A DNA stretch of 63,702 bases from Bacilli bacterium (GTDB lineage Bacteria; Bacillota_I; Bacilli_A; RFN20; CAG-826), in NCBI GenBank assembly GCA_024408235.1, contig JAKSVF010000005.1, positions 1 through 63,702 of the forward strand. Reading direction: 5' to 3'. The stretch's first letter is position 1; each line of letters starts with the position of its first letter. The position numbers and the translations under genes were made by a program. Positions 1 to 6,181 of this stretch are shown here, one piece after another. Below the pieces are notes generated by a model. It ran no database searches, had not been told where the DNA came from, and saw only the letters and a program-made list of their open reading frames with translations.

Positions 1-65
1 TATTTATCAATAACATCATCGATTACACGTTTTTTATATCTCTCTTTATTTACAATTTTATCCAT
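1..65 (-). CDS. N-terminus of an AAA-type ATPase (partial, DUF4143-like)
   Basis: The minus strand reads M-D-K-I-V-N-K-E-R-Y-K-K-R-V-I-D-D-V-I-D-K and runs off the window edge. A GGAGG sits 8 nt before this ATG; another ATG two codons upstream is only 2 nt from the GGAGG, so 65 was chosen. The 'YKKRVIDD' opening is typical of the AAA ATPases that carry a C-terminal DUF4143 domain, often of toxin-antitoxin or accessory character. Only 21 codons are visible, so the family call is inference from the N-terminus alone. It is transcribed away from the insertion-sequence debris next to it. Confidence 0.45.
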   Translation of the reverse strand, partial: MDKIVNKERYKKRVIDDVIDK

Positions 66-96
66 AGGCATATCCTCCGAAGTAAGTTTATCAAAA

Positions 97-165
97 TGAG
101 CAACTTTTGTAAAAATAATTGAGCAACTTTTGTAAATATTATTGAGCAATTTTTTATAATAACAA
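97..165. repeat. 23-bp tandem repeat, three copies
   Basis: Units at 97-119, 120-142 and 143-165 all begin TGAGCAA followed by a T-rich run. The first two units are nearly identical over 23 bp and the third is degenerate after about 13 bp. Repeated short motifs of this kind occur at the ends of some insertion sequences (for example IS21-type multiple terminal repeats), and the array runs straight into an IS3-type transposase tail. No complete element is present, so its role is unknown. Confidence 0.6.
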
Positions 166-250
166 GAGGCTCCAAGAAAGGTTAAAAGGCATGACTCCAA
201 CCCAATTTGGGAATCGTGCCGACTCTAATTTATTGCCTATATTTATTTAA
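149..250 (+). pseudogene. C-terminal remnant of IS3-family transposase (OrfB)
   Basis: One open frame reads F-Y-N-N-K-R-L-Q-E-R-L-K-G-M-T-P-T-Q-F-G-N-R and stops at 248-250. This matches the end of IS3/IS150-group OrfB proteins, which finish with a YNxxR..xKLKGMxPxxYR motif. The upstream part of the transposase (DDE core) is absent: an in-frame TGA at 143-145 and the tandem repeat replace it. Downstream, about 265-293 ends with CAGTTCA, similar to an IS3-type right terminal repeat. It is therefore a truncated, inactive element. Confidence 0.7.
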
Positions 251-327
251 TTATTTTTAAATTTTGGACTGTCTATTTGACAGACATCAGTTCATCCAGT
301 TGTCACATTCCTTTTTATTTATAAATG

Positions 328-347
328 TAGTTAGACTGCACTAACTA
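328..347. promoter_or_regulatory. DtxR-type iron box upstream of feo promoter
   Basis: Imperfect palindrome with arms TAGTTAG and CTAACTA around ACTGCA, just upstream of the -35 box. It has the same GTTAG-N6-CTAAC core as the second site at 391-406. This core resembles operators of DtxR/IdeR/MntR-family metal-responsive repressors, as expected for ferrous iron uptake. The regulator itself is not in the window. Confidence 0.65.
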
Positions 348-351
348 TTTC

Positions 352-380
352 TTGACAAGCATTCCCTAAAAAGATAAATT
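352..380 (+). promoter_or_regulatory. Promoter of feo operon
   Basis: TTGACA at 352-357, a 17-bp spacer and TAAATT at 375-380. The predicted start at about 387 lies between the two DtxR-type palindromes, so a bound repressor would block either polymerase entry or escape. Confidence 0.65.
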
Positions 381-390
381 TAACTTGAAG

Positions 391-406
391 GTTAGTCTAA
401 ACTAAC
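391..406. promoter_or_regulatory. DtxR-type iron box downstream of feo -10
   Basis: GTTAG-TCTAAA-CTAAC lies just after the predicted transcription start and before the feoA ribosome site (GGAGAG near 412-417). Together with 328-347 it brackets the promoter. Confidence 0.65.
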
Positions 407-422
407 TGGAAAGGAGAGTAGC

Positions 423-635
423 ATGCCATTACCTTTAGCACCGATAAATATCGATTTGATAATTAAAAAGTTAATTGTAGAGGACAAGCTAAAAAGGCAT
501 TTAGAGTCATTAGGAATTACCGTAAATTCTAAGATCAGAGTAATTGATAATATAAAAGGTAACTTAGTGGTTATTGTGAAAAATGCTCGTTTGGCATTGG
601 ATAGTGGTCTTGCTTTAAAGATATTAGTTGCGTAG
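423..635 (+). CDS. feoA: FeoA domain protein (ferrous iron transport)
   Basis: This 70-residue protein is a single SH3-like FeoA domain, a small cytosolic accessory to the FeoB iron(II) permease. The middle shows the FeoA pattern of an L-x-x-L-G-I turn followed by a V-x-V-x-(D/N) strand, and the C-terminus has the usual A-L-x-L-(A/D)-x-x-x-A segment. An AAGGAGAG site precedes the ATG. It is the first gene of an operon (next gene 10 nt later) under the DtxR-type boxes. Its sequence is more divergent than the second FeoA, and two FeoA domains encoded separately before feoB is a common Firmicutes arrangement. Confidence 0.85.
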   Translation: MPLPLAPINIDLIIKKLIVEDKLKRHLESLGITVNSKIRVIDNIKGNLVVIVKNARLALDSGLALKILVA

Positions 636-645
636 GAGGCAGGAA

Positions 646-879
646 ATGCAAAAGAAATTAGAAGATTTTATTATTGGCGAGACTGGCCAAATACTTAAAG
701 TCGAGGGAGAAGGAAGGATTAGAAGAAGACTTTTTGATATGGGAGTAACTCCTGGAGCCATGGTGACAATGAAGAAAAAGGCACCGTTAGGAGACCCGAT
801 AGAGGTTACCATTAGAGGATATGAGCTTTCGTTAAGAAAGGATGAGGCTAACCTCGTATTAATGGAGGTAGAAAAATGA
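646..879 (+). CDS. feoA: FeoA domain protein (ferrous iron transport)
   Basis: This 77-residue FeoA domain contains the hallmark R-R-R-L-F-D-M-G-V-T-P-G segment at roughly 22-33, followed by P-L-G-D-P and a terminal R-K-D-E-A. The start at 646 was preferred over an in-frame ATG at 628 because AGGAGG lies at 634-639, 6 nt before it. The stop overlaps the feoB start by 4 nt (ATGA), indicating translational coupling. It is thought to modulate FeoB at the cytosolic face of the membrane. Confidence 0.9.
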   Translation: MQKKLEDFIIGETGQILKVEGEGRIRRRLFDMGVTPGAMVTMKKKAPLGDPIEVTIRGYELSLRKDEANLVLMEVEK

Positions 880-3149
880 AAACTGCTGCGTTATTAGGTA
901 ATCCAAATTGTGGAAAAACTACATTATTTAATGCATTAACCGGTTCAACAGCTCACGTTGGAAACTGGCCAGGCGTAACTGTAGATAAAAAAACGGGTAC
1001 TTATAAAAAATTAAAAGAAGAAATAGAAATTGTAGATTTACCTGGTATCTATTCTTTATCGCCATATACACCAGAGGAGGTTATCTCTAGAAATTTTATT
1101 CTAGATGAAAATCCAGATGTAGTTATAAATATTATTGACGCCACCAATTTGGAAAGAAACTTATATTTAACTACTCAATTATTAGAAATTAATGTACCAG
1201 TCGTTATTGCGTTGAATATGACTGATATTATAAAGAAAAATGGCGATAAGATTGATGCAAAGATACTCGAGCAAAAGCTTGGTGTTCCGGTTGTTGAAAT
1301 TTCAGCACTAAGAGGTGATGGAATAGATGAACTAATGAGAATTACCCTTGAGGAAAGCTATAGAACAAGAGAAGGTAAGACACTATTTGAGGATAAGCAA
1401 TTACTTCATCTAATTACCGATGTAAAAATAGCATTTGAGGGTAAAGGCGTTAATAATCCGCTATTTCATTCAGTTAAATTGGTAGAAAATGATGAGATCG
1501 AGGTAAAAGATCATTCGGATTTATTAACTATTGTTTCTAAATATAAAGAAATAATAAACGATGAGATATTTGGCGATGATTTTGAAGCATTAATTGCGGA
1601 TGCGAGATATAAATACATTGAAAAAGAATTCGGAAATGTTGTTAGTGTTTCAGCAAAATCATCAAATGGTGAAACAAAATCTAGTCGCATCGATAAGGTG
1701 TTAACACATAGAATTTGGGGATTGCCAATTTTTATTGCCATCATGTTTTTAATATTCCATTTCACTTTCAGTGAAGATTTGTTTTTCATGGGTAAAATGG
1801 GATTATCAATTGAGAACGAAGGCTGGGTAAATTTCTTTACTGGAATGGGTTATGAAGGTGAAGCCTTAGAGGGGATTCCGTCCATAGGAGTGTTTTTACA
1901 ATCATGGATGGGTTGGCTTACAGGACAATTCATAGCTGGATTCCAGTGGATATGTTCTGGCTTTCAAGAATTTGGTGATGTAGCCGCAAATGCCGCCAGC
2001 TCAACATGGTATGGTTCATTAATTTGCGATGGAGTATTAACGGGACTTGACGCAGTTTGCTCATTTATTCCTCAGATCATGTTACTGTTTTTGTTCATTG
2101 CAATAATGGAAGATACAGGTTATATGGCAAGAATTGCCTTTATATTAGATAGAGCATTTAGAAAATTTGGTTTATCAGGAAAAGCTTTTATTCCTATGCT
2201 AACGGGCTTTGGTTGCTCGGTTCCAGCTATCATGGCAACAAGAACAATCGAAAACGATGTAGAAAAGAATAGAACCATCAGATTGATGACATGTTTTTCA
2301 TGCGGTGCAAAGGCTCCAATTTGGGCATTACTTGCAGCTGTTGCTGTAGCATGTGGATTTGGATACGCTGATATTTTTGTGTTTAGCATTTATATTGGCG
2401 GTATTGCCTTAGCCGTTATTTTAGCTATTCTTATGAGAGTATTTTCAAAGGATAAATATGTATCTCCATTTATTATGGAATTACCTCAGTACCATTTGCC
2501 TCAACCAAAGAATGTAGGTGCACATTTATGGGAAAAGTTAAAGCATTATGTCTATAAGGCAGCAACTATATTAACAGCATCATTAATTGTAATTTGGTTC
2601 TTAAATACATTTGGGTTTGAAAATGGATCGTTCTGTATGGTTGAAGAAATCGAACATTCATTAATTGGCTATATAGGAATGGGATTAAAGTATTTGTTCT
2701 ATCCATGTGGATGGGCAATCAACTCAGATGGATGGAAGTTTGCCGCAGCGTCCGTAACTGGTCTAGTTGCAAAAGAAGACGTTGTAGGAACAATGGCTAT
2801 CTTATTTAATGGTGGCGCAGAGGACACTCTTGCTGAAAGTATCACATCATTGTCAGCAGCCGGCATTTATTCATTTGCAATATTCAATTTATTAACATTC
2901 CCTTGCATGGCTGCAATTGCTACTGCAAAGTCAGAACAAACTAAGAAAGAATTCTTAAAGACATTAGGCTTCTGGTTTGGTGTCTCATACGGTATGTCTT
3001 CATTAGTTTATTGGGTTGGCACATTATATGAAGTGTCAATTGTGGGTGGCATACTTGTCACTTTAGCTATTATTGGTTTAGTTGTATTTGCTTCATTTTT
3101 AGTTATGAAAAAGGATAAATTTACATTTAAAACCAAATCATCTTCATAA
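876..3149 (+). CDS. feoB: Ferrous iron transport protein B
   Basis: FeoB is a GTP-dependent Fe(II) importer of the cytoplasmic membrane. This 757-residue copy is within the usual size range. The N-terminal G domain shows G1 GNPNCGKTT (residues 8-16), G3 DLPG (about 55) and G4 NMTD (about 114). The membrane part has the two Gate regions, including L-T-G-F-G-C-S-V-P-A near 440-450, with a conserved pore-type Cys, and C-S-F-C-G-A-like Cys motifs. The last membrane helices end with a basic tail. It overlaps feoA by 4 nt and the next gene by 1 nt, so it is the centre of a five-gene iron operon. Confidence 0.95.
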   Translation: MKTAALLGNPNCGKTTLFNALTGSTAHVGNWPGVTVDKKTGTYKKLKEEIEIVDLPGIYSLSPYTPEEVISRNFILDENPDVVINIIDATNLERNLYLTTQLLEINVPVVIALNMTDIIKKNGDKIDAKILEQKLGVPVVEISALRGDGIDELMRITLEESYRTREGKTLFEDKQLLHLITDVKIAFEGKGVNNPLFHSVKLVENDEIEVKDHSDLLTIVSKYKEIINDEIFGDDFEALIADARYKYIEKEFGNVVSVSAKSSNGETKSSRIDKVLTHRIWGLPIFIAIMFLIFHFTFSEDLFFMGKMGLSIENEGWVNFFTGMGYEGEALEGIPSIGVFLQSWMGWLTGQFIAGFQWICSGFQEFGDVAANAASSTWYGSLICDGVLTGLDAVCSFIPQIMLLFLFIAIMEDTGYMARIAFILDRAFRKFGLSGKAFIPMLTGFGCSVPAIMATRTIENDVEKNRTIRLMTCFSCGAKAPIWALLAAVAVACGFGYADIFVFSIYIGGIALAVILAILMRVFSKDKYVSPFIMELPQYHLPQPKNVGAHLWEKLKHYVYKAATILTASLIVIWFLNTFGFENGSFCMVEEIEHSLIGYIGMGLKYLFYPCGWAINSDGWKFAAASVTGLVAKEDVVGTMAILFNGGAEDTLAESITSLSAAGIYSFAIFNLLTFPCMAAIATAKSEQTKKEFLKTLGFWFGVSYGMSSLVYWVGTLYEVSIVGGILVTLAIIGLVVFASFLVMKKDKFTFKTKSSS

Positions 3150-3568
3150 TGAGATGGTATGAAATAATAATTCTTATCATAGCTATTTTACTTGTTATAG
3201 TGCCGATAGTTACCCATTTCGTAAAAAAGAAAAATGGTAGCTTAAAATGTGAATGTGGTCATTTGCAATCGGAGTGTGGAAAAACATGCACAAGCTGTAA
3301 TAAGGTAAATGAAGAAATAAGAAAACTAATCGATAACAACCCAATAAAGCATAAATATATTGTTTATATAAATGGAATGAAGTGTGGGATGTGTGAAACG
3401 CATATTAATGATGTAATAAGACGTTCTTTTAATGTCACATACGTTAAATCTTATAGAGATAAAAAAATGACAATAATAACCTCAGAATTAAGTTTAAATC
3501 TGGATGAATTAACAAAAATCATAAGTAATGAGGGCTATGATGTCGTTTCTATTAATCAGTTGATATGA
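3149..3568 (+). CDS. FeoB-associated Cys-rich membrane protein fused to HMA domain
   Basis: The 139-residue protein has one membrane helix (about 4-24), a Cys cluster (C34, C36, C43, C47, C50) typical of small FeoB-associated Cys-rich membrane proteins, and a heavy-metal-associated domain with G-M-K-C-G-M-C at 76-82. FeoB-associated proteins normally end after the Cys cluster, so the HMA fusion suggests metal handling at the FeoB exit or a metallochaperone role (inference). Its start codon overlaps the feoB stop by one base, and its stop overlaps the next small ORF as TGATG. Confidence 0.75.
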   Translation: MRWYEIIILIIAILLVIVPIVTHFVKKKNGSLKCECGHLQSECGKTCTSCNKVNEEIRKLIDNNPIKHKYIVYINGMKCGMCETHINDVIRRSFNVTYVKSYRDKKMTIITSELSLNLDELTKIISNEGYDVVSINQLI

Positions 3569-3675
3569 TGAGAGTGGGCAATAACCCTTGCCCACTTAAG
3601 AGCTACGGCCGATGCTATGACGAATGCAACAAGAAAGTAGCTGAAGTCAGAATCAAAGAAGCTATCAGAAAATGA
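3568..3675 (+). CDS. 35-aa Cys-rich peptide, last gene of feo operon
   Basis: This short ORF begins within the stop of the previous gene (TGATG overlap), which implies re-initiation. It encodes a peptide with C8, C16 and C20 (C-P-L-K-S-Y-G-R-C-Y-D-E-C) and a helical basic tail ending K-E-A-I-R-K. The spacing and tail echo the Cys cluster plus E-E-I-R-K-L segment of the preceding protein, so it may be a separately encoded metal-binding peptide or a fragment of a duplicated domain. A 9-bp hairpin (3573-3581/3588-3596) lies inside its first codons. It has no ribosome site of its own. Function unknown. Confidence 0.5.
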   Translation: MRVGNNPCPLKSYGRCYDECNKKVAEVRIKEAIRK

Positions 3676-3686
3676 AGTGCTAGGAT

Positions 3687-3730
3687 AAAAGTGGACAAGG
3701 GTAAAAAGCCCTCATCCACTTTTTTCTTTT
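3687..3730 (+). terminator. Rho-independent terminator of feo operon
   Basis: Stem AAAAGTGGA (3687-3695) / TCCACTTTT (3715-3723) with an inner GGG/CCC pairing and a T-rich tail. Confidence 0.8.
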
Positions 3731-3790
3731 TGTCGTCACCGTTCGTGATTCTTAGGCACTAACCGTGTACGTTGTTAAAACTCCGCGTTT

Positions 3791-4942
3791 TTAGGCTATG
3801 TGAGTGAGAATGAATGTTATTGAGGCCTGCCCACCATTTATGGTTAAGTGGCTATCCACTTTATAAGTGGTGGAGTTCACTGATGCAAACGCCGAGAAGG
3901 ATATATCCGCATCATAATCTATTGTTGAATCAACGATTAGTTCTTCGTAATCGATATCGACAGAAGATTCGGATGAAGCTTTATTGAAGCCCATATTGTA
4001 AAGGCAAGTCGTGAATGTCTCGAATTGGTTTATGTATGAGTCGTTTCCGCTATTAACCCTATCCCTATATTCGATTTTATATTCATCCAAACTATTGCTT
4101 TGCCACTTGGTTGAACATTCATAGATGGCGAAATTTGGTGTTTCTAATTCTCCTTGGAAACCAAGTTTCTTTAGTGTAGTGGAACTTAGTGGTTCAACGC
4201 GCACGCTTTCTATATCTTCATTTATTGTGTTTTTTACTTCTTGCCCTAAATGGATTTCCTTAACGTCAAATTTAAATTGTGTTGTCCAGGTGTCTAGTGC
4301 CAAACCCTCTGTGACATATCCCAAATCATAATGGAGGACCAAACCGGTCTCTTTATCTAATATCAATGATTCCCGTGCTGATTCGCCTGGATCTTCCTTG
4401 TTGGTATATTTAATGCAATTTCTACCAAGATATTCGATTTCCTCGTTGGATTTGAAGACGTATTCAACGCCAGCAAAACAACCAACATAAGCTTTGCGAT
4501 AATATTGATTCAAATCAAATTCACCAGTGGTGAATGATGAATAACGTCCATCGCTGTCTTTTGAGTAGAAAAAACCCGTGCCAGACCCGTTATTTACAAA
4601 ACAATTTAATCCATCTTCATCAATGGAAGATTCGAATTTGGTATATTGGTTGTAACGGGTAAAAGTTATTTCTTCATGCTTATCATCAACCTCGCATTCT
4701 AAGGTAACACTGAACTGAGATTTCAGTTTTTGCTCAATTGAATAAACAGAAGGGAACAACACATTATTGGGATCAACAAAAACGCTGGTGCTTGATTGCT
4801 CTATAGAAGAAAGAACGTGACTGCTCGATTGTTCTTGAGAAGAATCTTGGTTTCCTGAATCTTGCCCCTTTGACGCGCAAGAAAACATCGTTAGTAGTGG
4901 TGTTGCGGAGATTATTAATCTGGTCAATTTAGAGTATTTCAT
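3791..4942 (-). CDS. Predicted lipoprotein, unknown function
   Basis: A secreted lipoprotein of 383 residues. It starts M-K-Y-S-K-L-T-R, has a hydrophobic core and a lipobox-like M-F-S-C at about 19-22, followed by a Ser/Gln linker. The rest is beta-rich with no family I recognise; the middle repeats Y-x-K/G-R patterns with several Y and E. Longer in-frame starts exist, but 4942 gives a clean signal peptide and lies 12 nt after a TATAAT box at 4955-4960 (minus strand), consistent with a very short leader. There is no Shine-Dalgarno site. It is divergent from the c-di-GMP-controlled operon. Confidence 0.7.
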   Translation of the reverse strand: MKYSKLTRLIISATPLLTMFSCASKGQDSGNQDSSQEQSSSHVLSSIEQSSTSVFVDPNNVLFPSVYSIEQKLKSQFSVTLECEVDDKHEEITFTRYNQYTKFESSIDEDGLNCFVNNGSGTGFFYSKDSDGRYSSFTTGEFDLNQYYRKAYVGCFAGVEYVFKSNEEIEYLGRNCIKYTNKEDPGESARESLILDKETGLVLHYDLGYVTEGLALDTWTTQFKFDVKEIHLGQEVKNTINEDIESVRVEPLSSTTLKKLGFQGELETPNFAIYECSTKWQSNSLDEYKIEYRDRVNSGNDSYINQFETFTTCLYNMGFNKASSESSVDIDYEELIVDSTIDYDADISFSAFASVNSTTYKVDSHLTINGGQASITFILTHIA

Positions 4943-5196
4943 ACGGTTTATAGAATTATACATATTAGTGGTTGCTCTTAAAAGAGAACTGATTGTGTGG
5001 ATACGCAATTGCGTTTGCTGCCACATTTAAAGAGCCTTCGTTCTGTGACTTTTATCTAATCTGCCATCTTATCTGATTGTCTTTTTGTATACAAAAAATG
5101 GAATAGTGTTACCGAACATACCGTACAAAATGTTTTAATAAGTAATTAAAAATACAAAAAAATGACACTAACGCCAAAAATGGAGCATTTTTCTAA

Positions 5197-5224
5197 TTAA
5201 CATGCGATAACATGCGTGTATAAT
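5197..5224 (+). promoter_or_regulatory. Promoter of c-di-GMP riboswitch operon
   Basis: TTAACA (5197-5202), a 16-bp spacer and TATAAT (5219-5224). The predicted start at about 5231 coincides with the first base of the aptamer. The direct repeat TAACATGCGA/TAACATGCGT (5198-5217) fills the space between the two boxes and could be a protein site. The remaining 4943-5196 stretch is AT-rich with no gene. Confidence 0.6.
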
Positions 5225-5230
5225 GTACGC

Positions 5231-5305
5231 GTCTATAAGAGCAAAACCCAAGAAACTGGGCGACGCAAAACTATAGGGCCCTTGCCAGGGTAGCCAGCTG
5301 CAGAC
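5231..5305 (+). ncRNA. Cyclic-di-GMP-I (GEMM) riboswitch aptamer
   Basis: The leader contains the conserved GEMM-I elements in order: GCAAA (5241-5245); a CCCA/TGGG hairpin with a GAAA-containing loop (5247-5260); GACGCAAA (5262-5269); CTATAGGGCC; and GGGTAGCCAG (5288-5297). The closing stem pairs GTCT with AGAC and AGC with GCT (5231-5242 with 5297-5305). This class binds cyclic di-GMP and often controls surface and motility genes. The start codon of the next gene is at 5315, so there is no room for a separate terminator; any switching must act on translation or through the P1 stem itself (inference). Confidence 0.88.
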
Positions 5306-5314
5306 CAAATTTGT

Positions 5315-6181
5315 ATGATACGTAAACAAATTGCCTGCTCGATTTTCGGAATAGTCTTGTCTGCCGGTGCTGCTGTCACCGGTACTTTTGCTTGGTTTAC
5401 TTCTAGAACAAGCGTTGAGGCTTCCGTTTCAAATATCACGGCAGTCAATCCGGAATGCTATCAGCTCGTCGAGTTCAATCTCTATAAGTTTGTCTATCCG
5501 ACAGTCAGGATTAGTGAAACCGACTCTTTCATCGATTATCTCGCACCTGAGAATGGAACTGTTAATAAATACACATATAACGAAGAGTTAAAGAAATTTG
5601 GCACCGTTGAAGACGACGTTTTTAGCGAGTCTGATGTCCACATGAATCTTTATGATCCGCTTGATAAATTGATCAACAACAGCACCTTGCTGTCCATGAA
5701 CACCAACATCATTTACGAAGCAAAAATTAAGTTCTTGACTGCTGATACAAGATTGAAGGTGGACTCTTTGCTCCGCACAGTATCTACAAACGAAAACCAG
5801 ATCAAAGCCTCTGATTGCTTGGAATTCGACGTGTTTTTGGATGCGGATCTATCTTCCGACAGTTTAATTGATGGATCGGTAAAAAAATACTACCCATCAT
5901 ATAAAGCACAGAACGATGTGCTGAATCAGAATGAGGAAATATTCCATAAGTTCAGCTATCTCTCATCATTAAAAAATGATGAACACTGTAATTTCTTTGA
6001 AACTTCGGAAGCGATTACTTTATACGATGACGATTGTGTTTTATCCGACGAATCAGAAGTCACCGTTTTCATCAATGTGAATTACAACGCAGAAAAACTT
6101 GCTGATTATGTCAATGTCGTCCGATTAGAGGATTTAGAAGTGGTGGACGATTATTTGTTTAGGTTTGGTTATGGCGTCTAG
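5315..6181 (+). CDS. SipW-type signal peptide surface protein (TasA/CalY-like)
   Basis: The 288-residue exported protein begins with a basic N-terminus, a hydrophobic core and T-G-T-F-A-W-F at about 22-28. That A-W-F ending is the hallmark of the SipW-dependent signal peptides of TasA/camelysin biofilm fibre proteins. Length is also near that of TasA, though the mature sequence (acidic, beta-rich) is not clearly TasA. It is the first gene after a c-di-GMP-I aptamer, with its ATG about 10 nt after the aptamer and no Shine-Dalgarno site. It overlaps the next gene by 11 nt. A role in matrix or adhesion is inferred from context. No SipW peptidase gene is in the window. Confidence 0.65.
   Translation: MIRKQIACSIFGIVLSAGAAVTGTFAWFTSRTSVEASVSNITAVNPECYQLVEFNLYKFVYPTVRISETDSFIDYLAPENGTVNKYTYNEELKKFGTVEDDVFSESDVHMNLYDPLDKLINNSTLLSMNTNIIYEAKIKFLTADTRLKVDSLLRTVSTNENQIKASDCLEFDVFLDADLSSDSLIDGSVKKYYPSYKAQNDVLNQNEEIFHKFSYLSSLKNDEHCNFFETSEAITLYDDDCVLSDESEVTVFINVNYNAEKLADYVNVVRLEDLEVVDDYLFRFGYGV

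Noticed and set aside
3573-3596. 9-bp GC-rich hairpin considered as the feo terminator
   Set aside because: It has no T-run and lies within the 35-aa frame; the real terminator is at 3687-3730.
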